A DNA stretch of 64,000 nt from Clonostachys chloroleuca (lineage: Eukaryota; Ascomycota; Sordariomycetes; Hypocreales; Bionectriaceae): NCBI GenBank assembly GCA_037952775.1, contig JBANAY010000001.1, forward strand, positions 2,604,001-2,668,000, read 5' to 3'. Each line of letters opens with the position of its first letter. Position 1 is the first letter of the stretch. A program made the translations under genes and the position numbers. Shown here piece by piece: positions 1 to 10,903 of the stretch. A model generated the notes under the pieces. It ran no database searches, was not told the DNA's origin, and saw only the letters and a list, made by a program, of their open reading frames with translations.

Positions 1-229
1 TGGGGGTCTCGGCGGCCTCGACCTCGGGGAGGCCCTTGTCCTTGCGCTTCTGCTTGTTCTTGCGCAGCATGGCCATCAGGCCACCCGCGGCGGCCTCCTC
101 GCCGTCCTCGTTGGCGGCAGCATCGGCGTCCTCGGCCGGGGGGGCGCCGCCGTTGGGGGCAATGGTCTCGCCCAGGTCGGCCTCCCAGTCATCCTGGGCC
201 TTCTTGTTGTTCTTCTTCTTGGGCGGCAT
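1..229 (-). CDS. Translation initiation factor eIF5B, N-terminal fragment (runs off left edge)
   Basis: Partial gene: the ATG is at 229 and the frame stays open to base 1, giving about 76 residues. The protein begins [20 protein letters not shown], the lysine-rich start typical of fungal eIF5B (yeast Fun12), followed by an acidic, alanine-rich linker and a basic [10 protein letters not shown] stretch. The family is a cytosolic GTPase that joins the 60S subunit to the initiation complex. The G domain and all catalytic motifs lie outside the window, so the call rests on the charged N-terminal tail alone. The extreme purity of the leader (lysines then DDWEADLGE) makes an unrelated protein unlikely. 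Confidence 0.85.
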   Translation of the reverse strand, partial: MPPKKKNNKKAQDDWEADLGETIAPNGGAPPAEDADAAANEDGEEAAAGGLMAMLRKNKQKRKDKGLPEVEAAETP

Positions 230-1177
230 GATGTGGGTATTTGGGTTTTTTTTCTCAAATGCTCTCCTGTGTAATTTTCGAGGTTCGTGATTAAAATTTT
301 AACGTTGTCCTCTCAAGTATAGGAAGCAATCGGTATTAGATTAGTCGTTGTGGGGGACTGCGCTGCGAAACTATACACAGGCACACACACACGGTCGAGT
401 GTGAGGTTGGGAACAGACGAAGAGTCGAGATTTGTTCTGGAGGTTTCACGGTCGGATATACTACTTTACGTATGTATCCGAAGGAAGGTCCAGGAAACCT
501 TTCGGTCTCAGCACGGGTTGACGGGGTCTGGTGGCAAATCCAGCGAGGGAGGAGAAGGTTGCTGAGGAAGTGGGAGGAACCGACAAGACATGCTCTGGTA
601 AGCTCCTCAGACTGGGCAAACGGGGGATCACAGGTCGGTCGCAAATCGCACAGCCTGTCTGGACGTTGGGTCCGGTCTGCTTCCGTCAGGGTCAATCGAT
701 CACCAGGAACCGTGCGGGTTGTCGAGGTGGCGGTTGATTCTTTTTTTTAATGGCCAGGCAGGTATTGGTGATGTGGAGAGACGTTCCCGCGGGGCAAGTC
801 GGCCAGCGCCTGTAGGAGCCTCTGCCCGTTGCTTCTACAGGCCCATCACGAGGGAGAGGGGCAGTGAGTACAGGCCGCATAGCGCCGAGCAGGCACCCTT
901 GAGCGCCTGGACCCCGCTCCGAGGCAGCTGAATGCGCTACCAGCTCACCACGTCACTAGGCACTGGATCATTCACCAGAAATTTTCCCCGAAATTCAATG
1001 CCCAGGTTCAATATTATGTAATGTCAAGATAGCACAGCTGCTCGTCCACCCACTTTGACAGCAACACCTGCATAATAGGGGACCTACCCAAGACCTTGAA
1101 GTGTGGATAGCATCTATTTGTTGGCATTTGCATGAGCAAGTTAAATGATAACCAATCTTGAAGAGAACCCCTGTCTG
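230..1177. other. Gene-free stretch: eIF5B promoter/leader and 3' flank of the MMS1-like gene
   Basis: About 950 bases separate the eIF5B start from the stop of the next gene on the same strand. It should hold the eIF5B promoter and leader. I see no conserved protein in any frame and no RNA gene. Confidence 0.6.
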
Positions 1178-4100
1178 CTAGAGAACAGGCGCGAGAACAT
1201 AGTCCAAGATATCGTACCCCAGTTTCATATATTTCCCCTGCAGACCATCCCCCGGGCCCAGATCCATGCCCTCCTCGGTGTCGATTCGTCCAAAGCTTCT
1301 CGTGTGCAACCCACCCTCCAGCTCATCCAGATATCTGCGGAAAAGATCTTGAGTACCGCTCTCATGGACCAACCTTTCCAGTAATCGCTGATCCAGACAG
1401 GCAATCAGCACATCACCATCGATATGCTGGCTCTTGGGGTGCTCTATAGCTTGGAGGAGCGTATTGAGCTGTTTGCGGGGATATCTAGCCGACTTCTCAG
1501 CTCTCCAGAGCGACTGCACAAGATACAGAAATCGCCTGAGGTCTTGCTGTAAAAGAGTGAAATGCCGCATCGATCCATCCAGAGAAACGCCCAAGATCTC
1601 AGCCCCGTCGGCAGTGCTCTGTATGCAACCGTACCGCGGCCGCGTATGCTCTTCCAGCAGCCAGGTAGGGCGGCACTTTGCTCGTATAAATCTCCTCACC
1701 GAGTTGCCCAGCTGGCCTTCGAATACCGCCACCAGCTCTTGGCTTCGTTTATCCCATGGCACCCACACACCCGCAATGCCACCCGAGACATCAGACAGAA
1801 GTGTAACTGGCCAGAGATCACCTTGCGTAGTTGGCCCAACGCTGATCATGTGGCTCGTTGTTCGCGTGGCCCGATCGATATGCAAAAGCTTCATATCGTA
1901 TACTCCAGGATCACTCCGATGGTCCACAATATGGAGTGAATGCATGCTCGTCAACGCCCAGATTTTCCCGTTTGATATCGACAGCGAAGTAGCTGGCGAG
2001 TCCAGCTCGAACGACTTGGCTGTCTTCATCTTCTTCTCAGCCAGGTCGAGGACGTCCCAGTATAGTGTTCGGCCAGCACAGTAGACGAGTCCTTCCTGGT
2101 CAGGCACTACTGAATAGATGGGCACTTTAAACCCTTTCTTCCTATATCGGGTCCAGTGCTGAAGTTGTCTAGTGCCGCCTTCTTGTTTCCTCTTTCTTTC
2201 TTCCCGGACAGAGACGATTAGAAGGCCGCCACTTTGCGTTGTGACAATAATAAAGGGGAACATCTCGCCGTTTTTCATGTAAAGCCATTCCTGGAGCCCA
2301 AATATCCGATCGTCAGCTTGGCCCAGCCCGGTAATGAACTCGCAAGCGTTTCTGTCTTTATCGATCGCTTTTGATATCGAGTCCCCAGTGTCAGGGTCGA
2401 TGAAGGCTATGGAGGGCTTATTTTCAACCTGGTAACCGACTACAAGACACTTCCATACATCTGAGTAGAGTATCCTTGTCGGGGTACCATCAACAGGTAT
2501 GCTCCTCGGGATGGAGCTAGAGTGGCCACTCAGATCAGCGATAAGCATTCTCGTACCAGCGACCATTGCAAGCATCGAGTATTTGGAACTATCCCCTTGG
2601 TATGAGCCAACCTCAAAGACAGAGTGAATCGGGGGCACCTGAAGAGAAGAATCGCTCATATCCGCTGGCCAGATAGTTGTTTTGCTTTTGAAGCGATTCG
2701 ATTCGGGGCAATATTTGCCTAGCTGAACTGCATTGTTGTCACAGCATAAGAATGGAGTTCCAGCACCGGGGCCATCTGGATTTGAATGGGGAAACACTTC
2801 CACAGGCGAGTTCCCTAATCTCTCAATCCTCCAAGAGATCTGCATACTGGCGTTTTTAGGAATTTGGAAGGTTATCAGACGGCCACAGCGAGTTCCAGCA
2901 ATGGCGACAAAGTAATCCTGCTGCTCTTTAGCTACAACAATACTTGTGAGTGCCTCTAGTGAGGATTGGGAATTTTGAGTAGTAGCTATGAGAGAAAACA
3001 TTAGTTGACACTACCTTTCATTTCACTTCTTCAGGGAATCCATACCTGTATTTTCCGTGATGCCTTGTCTCTTGACTAGATCCCCATCCATCGAATAGAT
3101 AGCAATCGAGGGCAAGCTATCTATCATTTCGCCCAGGAGAAGATAACATTCTCCTGACGACTCAAGTAGAGAGATGCAAGAATCCTCTCCTGGAGTTTCC
3201 CAGCAGCTTTCGGGGATTACATTCATCTCTTCGACACGAAGAACTCGCAACTCAGAGCCCTGCGGTTGAGATCTCGAAAGTACAATAAATTGGTGAGCCG
3301 AGAAGACCCTTTGGGGTATATATTCCGGCGAACCACACAGCTCTTTGAGCCTGTGCTGCGAGCTGTACAAGTCTATTTGTCAGCTTCATTCAATACTTCC
3401 GATTTCAACTCTGTCCATACCTCTGAGAGTGCGTAACAATTGTGATCGTTTCCTCGGTAACTTGGATAATGACGTCTGAAACAATCCGAGCTGAGCACAG
3501 AGTACGTGCTGATGAATCAAAGGGCGTCTGGTCCGCTGGCTCAGCCACAACATCTTCCAGATTGCTTGAGAACGAGAGAATGGCAGTGGAATAAGGTAGC
3601 GCCAAAATTGCAACCATGCTTCCACTTTCTACTCTATCATCAGAGAATAGCCAAGCTTGCCGAACAGGTTCACCCAGTTCCAAGTCCAGCCCAATCCTCG
3701 CTTGGATGCCATGCCGGAGTTCTGTAACACTACCAGTTGCTCCACGTCCAGAGGCAAGAAATATCCTATCCGGGTGCTTGTAACCTCTAGAATTGTCTCC
3801 ACGCTGATTTGCCGGGGCTACGCTCACCAAAGATGTGTTTAGGTCGGTCGTTGTGGCATCAACTACAGGCGACCAATTTGGGATCACCATGATCTTCTCT
3901 GGCTCCTGCCGTGCTTCGAGCTAAATGAAGAGAGAAGTCAGTCAAAAGATGTTCATCTCAACAAAAATTGAATGAGCACGGTTCGCTTGCCTTCCATATA
4001 CCTCCAGGGCCGGAATCCCCACCTATTATTAGTAAATCAGAGAAGCCGTTAGAGGCAACAGTGAACGCCAGCGATACATGAGTGTTGAGGAACCCAACAT

Positions 4101-5545
4101 CAGTGACTGAGAACATCAAATGGGATGATTCTAACTCAATGTATTCAAGAAATCCATCCTCTCGTACAAGATAGATAATTTCTGTCGCCTGTGAGTAGGA
4201 CTCCCGCCGGAATGGCTTCGCCCATGTTGTCCATAGAGGGTAGCTGGTCCCGTGATGATGTTTCGACGGGCCTGGAGCATGCAGCATCGTGAATTCATAC
4301 TCTGGGGCCGACAACGACTGCTTACACAATCCAATGAAATGCTGAAAAAGGATAAAGAATGCATTCCCAAATTTGATCGGGATGAGAAGATAGGGGAATT
4401 CGGAAAACTCGGGAAAACGGACCGGATTCCTGGTGTTCGCAAACATATTCAAGAGATCATCACCCAACTCCCACTCATGTACAAACAGCATCCAACCTTG
4501 GTTGTTGGTTCGTTTCCGTGAGAATACCGTCAAGGCTAGAATTATGTGGAATTCGTCTGCTTGACTTGGGAAGAGAAATGTCATATTTTGAATATTGCCA
4601 TTCACTACTCGGACGGAGGTCTCCATTACCGGCATAATACGGCCATGTTGCTTGAACTCCTCATTCAGTTGTTTCCATGGTTTTAATAGATGAATGACAA
4701 GGGTGTCGTCCAGGGAAGAAACTGCAAGGTAACGACCGGATGGATCAACAACAAACTGATTACCAAAGTATGGGATGTTTCCTGGTGGCGGGATCTTGCT
4801 GGTTACAAGTCTAAGTGCATTCGTGATGGGATCTAGCTGAATAAATGCGAAGAGAATATCTCCCGTTTCAAGTATCAGGATAAGTAGTTGTGGAGGAAGG
4901 TTGGGTGCCTTGTCCTCCCTCATATTGATCGACACGCGCTCGGATTGGCTGAGCAATTCAAGCTTGACATCGTCGTCCATGCCAAAGGAAGGGTCATTTT
5001 CAGCGCCTCCAGTAGGAATTGGGCCGGTGCCCAGGACTGTGGAATTGCGAATTCGGGCGCCAAAATCAGTGACCCTTAAAACATTGCGAAGCTGCCCATC
5101 ACTGCGAAGCTCCGATATTTGGACATATCGATCCTAGGAAACATCGGTTAGCGGTGATAAAAGTCCTGCTAGTATCGCATACCACCAGTTGGGTGATGAA
5201 CGCAATCTGCTCCCCTCATGAATCGAAACAATTCTCCATGGGAGCAAAAGCAAAGAGATCTGAAGAACAGAGGAGAAGAGGGGCCAAGAAGGAAACAACT
5301 GCACATACTCCAATGAAAGCAATGTCATTTTTCCACCTTGACCTCAAGCGAACTGAGTGCACCGAGTTGACAACGGGACTCTCAATGACAGTTCTTGACA
5401 AAATCCCACAGGGAGGACGGTCTCCGAATGAAACCTCCTCGGAGTTGGAGTTAGCCGGGGGTGCATATACATTCAGTGCGGCTTGGAAATCAACTCTTTC
5501 CGTGACCCAGGCACCGTCCCTCAGGACACTGGTCTCAAACGCCAT
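1178..5545 (-). CDS. MMS1_N / CPSF-A family protein (DDB1/CPSF160-like)
   Basis: Five exons join in frame: 5309-5545, 3991-5133, 3421-3920, 3046-3362 and 1178-2985, giving 1334 residues. The N-terminal part (for example GCELRVLRVEEMNV-like strand repeats, DRYVQISELRSDG, and LILILETGDILFAFIQ) reads as the MMS1_N beta-propeller region. The C-terminal part, ending DILDYVLAPVL, resembles the CPSF-A region. Relatives are large propeller scaffolds: DDB1/Mms1 in Cul4-type ubiquitin ligases, and CPSF160 and Rse1 in RNA processing. In fungi this subgroup is often labelled thermotolerance protein or MMS1 N-term domain protein. Intron 3921-3990 is a GC-AG intron: only the GCAAGC donor keeps the frame. 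The first intron (5134-5308, 175 nt) is longer than the others and could hide a tiny exon. The product acts as a scaffold rather than an enzyme. Which complex it joins cannot be told from sequence. Confidence 0.82.
3921..3990 (-). other. GC-AG intron in the MMS1-like gene
   Basis: The donor reads AAG|GCAAGC and the acceptor TTTAG|CTC; the length is 70 nt. The nearby GTATAT donor nine bases upstream would put the next exon out of frame, whereas the GC donor joins GGIWK to LEARQEPEK in frame. The AG before GCAAG is the strong exon context expected of GC-AG introns. Confidence 0.75.
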
Positions 5546-7044
5546 GGTAGCTGTTGCATGCCTAATTCCCGGCGACTACGGTGGAGACCTCTGTCTCAAT
5601 TGTTTGCTCACTTGGACGAGCAGAAGCCACAGCTTGGGCGGAGGCCGGAGCCCAAGTGGCGCAAGGGTGGTATCTGATGGGATATACGAGACAGGTTCGG
5701 CGGTTCGTCAGTTATACCCAGACTTGCGGTAGTGAACCCGGTGGTCGCACGTTGCTCCAAGCGAGGGCTTCACACGACTAGACCAGGTCTGGGTGAAGCC
5801 AAAATCGCCGGATGGCCTTGTCTCTGGTCCCTTAAAGCCTAGCCAGTTGAAATGACAACTTGTGTGGTAAGGCGAGATGAAGATGGAAGAAAACAGTGCT
5901 GGAGCCCCGACGGAGAGGTGTCAAGCTACCACAGAGCTTGTGGATACGAGCCTGAGCACAAAGCTGAACATAGGCGCCTGTTGGGCGTCAGGAAGTAGGA
6001 TAATTGGCGGGTTTTTACTGGATAAAAGATAGCGTACAGACCAGACAGGTCAACAATTCAGGATGAAGCGCGTGTGCCAATCGACAAGAAAGCAAGAGGG
6101 AGCAGCGTTGGGCTGTCGCCCGTCGAGGTGCATTCATGTAGTGGAGGACGGCTGGAGCTCGATGTGCCTAATATTAGGTAGGCGGCTGGGGGGCCTTTTT
6201 CCCCGCAGAGCAGCAGCAAGGCGAAAGAGGTAGAAAGTGCAGGTGCTAATGCTTTCGATTGTCCACAACTTCGCTTATGTCTCTAACTGAGACACTACAT
6301 TGACCGCCCTGATGATTCTAGAATGATGTGCGCATCGCTGCGGCTGAACTAATAATTTGGTCGATCCTATTGCCATATTTCCCAGCCAATGCCTAAGGTG
6401 CTCATGAGTGAACAGATTGCTCTAGTGACTAATTACCGTGACTCTTCTACCTACAGCGAGGAACAACTTACCCGCGAGTGCCGTCCAACATGATAGATAA
6501 GGCACTGCATCCCCATGTGTAACACCGCGTATAGCCCAAGTTAACCAGGCGGGCATGTGTGAGCAGGAGTTCAGCCAGCCAAATACTGCCAGCAATGAGG
6601 CGGGTACCTGGGTGGGGCCTTTGGACTTCTTCTAGCCGGGAGCTGGGAAATGGGCCTTTTTGAGGTGACGTGCCCCTGCCAATAGAAAGAATCAAGACCC
6701 TGTATGTATTCATTCTGAAACCCCAAGACCGAATGAGGAACCAAGCTCATTCATGCTGCCCGTCTTAAAAGCAAGCAGTAAGACAGTTCATAGGCAGAGC
6801 ACTCGATACAGCTTGCACGACTGTCCGTTTGGCCTCCCGACCTGCCATCCACCGAGCTCTGTAGTACCTCACCGGTATCTTGTCTCGTGACATTCCGCCC
6901 TACGGCTGGCTGGCGCCTATCTTGATCGTCCTTGGATCATGCCTGATTAGCTGGCGATCAAGCTTCCGTCGTAGCATCAGATGTCGGGCGCATTTCAAAA
7001 GCGCCACGCAAGATTTTCCGGGGCTTTTCACGAACACCATAGAT
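5546..7044. promoter_or_regulatory. Divergent promoter region, MMS1-like gene (-) and Gyp8-like gene (+)
   Basis: About 1.5 kb lies between two divergent start codons and should hold both promoters and leaders. An in-frame ATG at 6880 could extend the Gyp8-like protein by 55 residues. No other conserved frame is visible. Confidence 0.6.
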
Positions 7045-8433
7045 ATGGAGCCGGCTGCTGACCCTCCATCTCAAGATGAGAAACACACTGAGGACTCGTT
7101 ACAGAGCCGAGAGTCTGAACATGTCCCCAACCCAAAATACATAGAGATCGAAGATGCGTGCCGACGCTTAGATCTTGGTCGCCTCCGTTCTTTTGCTGAA
7201 TCAAAGGGTGGCTTCCTAGCGGATGAGCTTCGACGCCAGGCTTGTACGTAGGACTTGCATATATCTGAGGCTTCACCAACTAACAGAGCCATGGTATCAG
7301 GGCCAATTCTCCTTGGTGCAGTAAAACCGCAAACGCCAAAGAATGAGAAGAACACAGAGAACTCCAGTCGCAATGATCTCGACCATCTCTGTTATTCTAA
7401 CAATACCAAAACCTCGTGGGAAGACCTTCCACCTCACAAGGACGAAGCCCAGGTTCAACTTGACGTCGAGCGCTCCTTTGTCTACTACCCACGTAGTATG
7501 TCTAACCTTACTACCTCTCAGACAATTCAAGTCCAGGCGACTAACTTACCTACTCTCCCTCCAGACAAATCCGACGCCGAGCTCCAGCAACGCAAGAATG
7601 AGCTCTCCTCTCTCATCACAGAAGTCCTCCGCCGCCTACCTTTCCTATGCTACTTCCAGGGCTACCACGACGTCTGCCAGGTCTTCCTCCTGGTCCTGGA
7701 CCCTCCCCTGCGAGCCCAGCTCGTCGCCCGCCTCTCGGTCCTCAGAATCCGAGACTTCATGCTGCCGACCCTTGGGCCTACCACCTCGCAGCTCCAGCTC
7801 CTCCCGGACATCATCGCGCACGCCGACCCGAAGCTCCGCCGCCACCTTGACGGCGTCGAGCCCTTCTACGCCCTCTCCGGCACCCTGACCATGTACGCCC
7901 ACAACATCGAGGCCTACCACGACATCGCCCGTCTTTTCGACGTCCTCATCGCCCGCGAGCCCGTCTTTAGCATCTACGTGTTCGCCCAGACCGTCCTGGA
8001 CCGCCGCGACGAGATATTCGAGATCGACGAGGCCGACATGCTGCACGTCATCCTGGGCAAGCTGCCCCGGAACCTGGACCTCGACGGCCTCATCGCAGAC
8101 TCCATCGCGCTCTTCCAGCGCCACCCGCCCGAATCGCTTCGATCGTGGAGACAAATCTCCAGCGCCAGCGCGCTCAAGACAGCAAGGGACGTGGAGGCGT
8201 CGACGGCCCAGACCCTGGAAGACGGGGAGGTCTGGTTCCAGAAGCAGGTCAAGGAGCTCCAGTGGCTGGAGCTGCAGAACAAGGCCAAGGTCTTCATATG
8301 GAGATACCGACGGGTAGCCACCACGTTCGGCATGGCCGTCGCGGTGGGCGCCCTGGCCATCTACCTCCGCCGCAACCCGTCAGCCATTCATCGCACGATG
8401 GGTCTATTCGGCATCACAACACGCCTACAGTAA
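7045..8433 (+). CDS. TBC-domain Rab GTPase-activating protein, TBC1D20/Gyp8 type, tail-anchored
   Basis: Exons 7045-7243, 7301-7495 and 7565-8433 join to 420 residues. The TBC domain starts at WPILLG, has the arginine-finger motif in VQLDVERS (pattern IxxDxxR) and the glutamine finger in CYFQGYHDV. This wording (YFQGYHDVCQVFLLVL, EPFYALSGTLTMYAHNI) is that of TBC1D20 and yeast Gyp8. The C terminus has one hydrophobic segment (FGMAVAVGALAIYL) after a basic stretch, as in ER/Golgi-anchored TBC1D20. The family stimulates GTP hydrolysis by Rab1/Ypt1-type GTPases in early secretion. The second intron (7496-7564) is 69 nt, a multiple of three with no stop, so retention would insert 23 residues. The last exon has very C-rich third codon positions. 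I prefer the start at 7045; an in-frame ATG at 6880 is the alternative. Confidence 0.88.
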
Positions 8434-8755
8434 AAAGGCATGTTTTTGTTCGTTTTGTTTCGTGCACAGGTCACATGTATAACCCAGGAACCAGGCCCCC
8501 TCTTGTGCATGTGCTATAAAAGAAAACTAGAGATATTTTCGTCGCTGCCGAGGGATAAGAAGATTTATAGACTTGAGGAACCCAATCAATATGTAACATA
8601 CAAATATTCCACCAAGACGGAGAGGGAAAAAAAAGTAGAAAAGAACAGAAATATATATTAGCCATGTGGAACGCCATGCCGACTCCTCTCCAATGCTGCC
8701 CGAGACTAACAAAAAAGAAAAAAAACACCAAGAAAATCCAATCCAGTACAGAAAA
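8434..8755. other. Convergent 3' ends of the Gyp8-like gene and VPS52
   Basis: This is 322 A/T-rich bases between two stop codons on opposite strands. It must contain both polyadenylation regions. No gene is visible. Confidence 0.6.
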
Positions 8756-10903
8756 TTAAGCATCGGCTTGGTGTGCGAGCTTGAGCTTTTCGAAATGATG
8801 GCGCTGCTCGATCGCCATCTTCCCACCAATGTCCCCCAAAATGGTAAGGACTAGGGAGTAGTTGTTATACAAGAAGCGCGAACCCTTCCTCTTGTCGCTG
8901 CCATATGTCTGAGCTTGCCGAGTCAAGAACGTCTCGACCTCAGTCCGCAGCCTCCGCAGGCTGGAGGCCACTGGCTCTTCATCACCGGCGTCCGTGCTTA
9001 GGGCCAGGAATGCTTCCAACAGAGCTCCAAATCGCTGTGTTAACATGTGAGGCGCTGCAGTCATTTTCGATGGATCGCTTGAGCTCTTGCTTGGTTTCGT
9101 GGGAAGAGCATTGGTCAAGCTACGGACGGACTCGCAATGTCTATCCATGATAACCTGCAGGCGAGGCCAGAGTAACATATTGGTAGCGTTTATGTAGCCC
9201 TCGCCTGCGGGAACTTTTCGACGCTGGAGCTCAAAAGATAACCTCTGGTTCAGTCGAATACAGAGGAGTATACCTATGGCGTCGTATGTGTCGCCAACAA
9301 GCGTCTTGGAGAGAGTCCGGCCGAGCTCGAATGTGGGGTCGAAGACATAGTTGAAGTTCTTGGAAATTTGAGCGAATGAGAGGGCTGGAGAGAAGAATGT
9401 TGCGAGGAACGTGTATTCAGCTGTCGCGTTGTCCATTAAGGCCAGGTTGAAATTGCGGAACGGAACTTCAAGATAATGAGTAGACTGATCCTCTTCTGCG
9501 AGGTATGAGGAGATGGCAGATGGGTTGTTGGTTTTCAATATATCGATACGCCGACCCAGGTTGAAGGCGTCATGGGGGGGCCCAGGTATCCTTGCGGCTG
9601 CCAACACATTGGCTCTCCTCGGCGTATCTTCCTGGCCTAGAGCATCATTCTTATCAAGACAATGTAATTTAATCTTCCCCAGAGCTTTCTCGTAACGGCC
9701 AAACTGGTTGAGATAGTACCATCGCATGGTATTCATATATGCCAGGGATATTTCATTCGCCAAAGTCTGATGGTGTTTGTGCAAAAATGTAAACAGGTCC
9801 TTGAATTTGAGGAAGTTTTGCTGTTGGATGATCTGCGCATTGATTTGAGGAGCTCGCAGGGCCCGGATCTGTGCAACGAGGAAATCTCGGATGCGCTCAA
9901 TTGCCTAGTTTCTATTTCAGCGGGTGTCTCAATTTATAACGGGCCATAGTCCCAAGGAAGCGCTCGTACCTTGAGAATAAGCTTCTCCAGGAGTGGCTTC
10001 AGGTCCTCCAGAGCCTTAGGCGGTTGTGAGCCGGTTCGCTTCTGGTGTGCGGTGGCACGGCGATCCAAGTCATTCAAGGCTCGGACCCAAGATTCGTCAA
10101 TATGCCCTGCCGTTATTCTGGTAATTGTCTCCGGTGAGATGCTCAATTCTTCGACAATAGGGGAAAGGGCCTTCTCGACAGCTTGACGGTTGTCCAATCT
10201 CCGGTTCAGCGCAGCGGATCTCGACTGCAGGGACTCAATGTCGGAAGACACATTGGCGAGGTCGTTACGGAAGCTAGTAAGAAAGGTCTCGACGGAATTT
10301 AAGATATCATCGCAGGCTGTGATGTTCTGATGTAGCTCGTTGAATTGGGACCTCCGGTTGTCATCTAAAAACCCACGACGTTAGCGTGTGCGCTTCTCAA
10401 GCAAGCAGCTGCGTAGATACGCACATTCTTCTGCCGAATGCGATCGAATAGAAAGAGCAGAGAATTGAGCCTCCCAATCGCTTTCGCCCTGGCCCTTACG
10501 ATCTGCCAGTTGCTTTAAAGATAACCCGCCGAACTCGGGGATGAGGTCCAGGTCCTCCTTTTTCACAAAACTAGGCTCTTGAGGCTGATCGGAGTCATCC
10601 TATTTCCTCGAGGAGCTTCTCTATAATATCCTCCGGCGAAGGACCATCGTATACGGTCGATGTCTGTCGTAGTGCGGATCCATTGGGCTTGCGCGAGGAG
10701 AGGAGCGACGATGTCGAGTCATTCGATGCCAAGGAAAGCGATGAGCTTCGAGGAGAGCTTCCTGTACGCTGGGAGGTAACATATGGGCTGAGACCGCCAG
10801 ACGTCGTTCGTCGTGGTAGTGGTGAATAGGACCTGACGATGGATTGGGGAGTCGAGGACCCTGACGCGTTGGGCGGTGCACCCCCAAATCGATCCAGCCA
10901 CAT
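8756..10903 (-). CDS. VPS52: Vps52, GARP tethering complex subunit (apparent frame break)
   Basis: The start at 10903 gives MWLDRF and a Ser/Pro/Arg-rich N terminus, as in other fungal Vps52 proteins. It is followed by the coiled coil (SAEEYDNRRSQFNELH, then SSDIESLQSRSAALNRRLDN) and the helical body ending FEKLKLAHQADA. Vps52 is the core subunit of the GARP complex, which tethers endosome-derived vesicles at the trans-Golgi. Clear introns are 10365-10424 and 9905-9969. Near 10599 the frame changes by one base. Either there is one extra base (removing one G of GGAT gives KLLEEIDDSDQP, about 673 aa), or 10600-10654 is a 55-nt GTATAC...ATAG intron that keeps frame (655 aa). The text lost by the intron, SPEDIIEKLLEEI, looks like the conserved DPLEVLESILG-type segment of relatives, so I favour a stray base. 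Confidence 0.88.
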
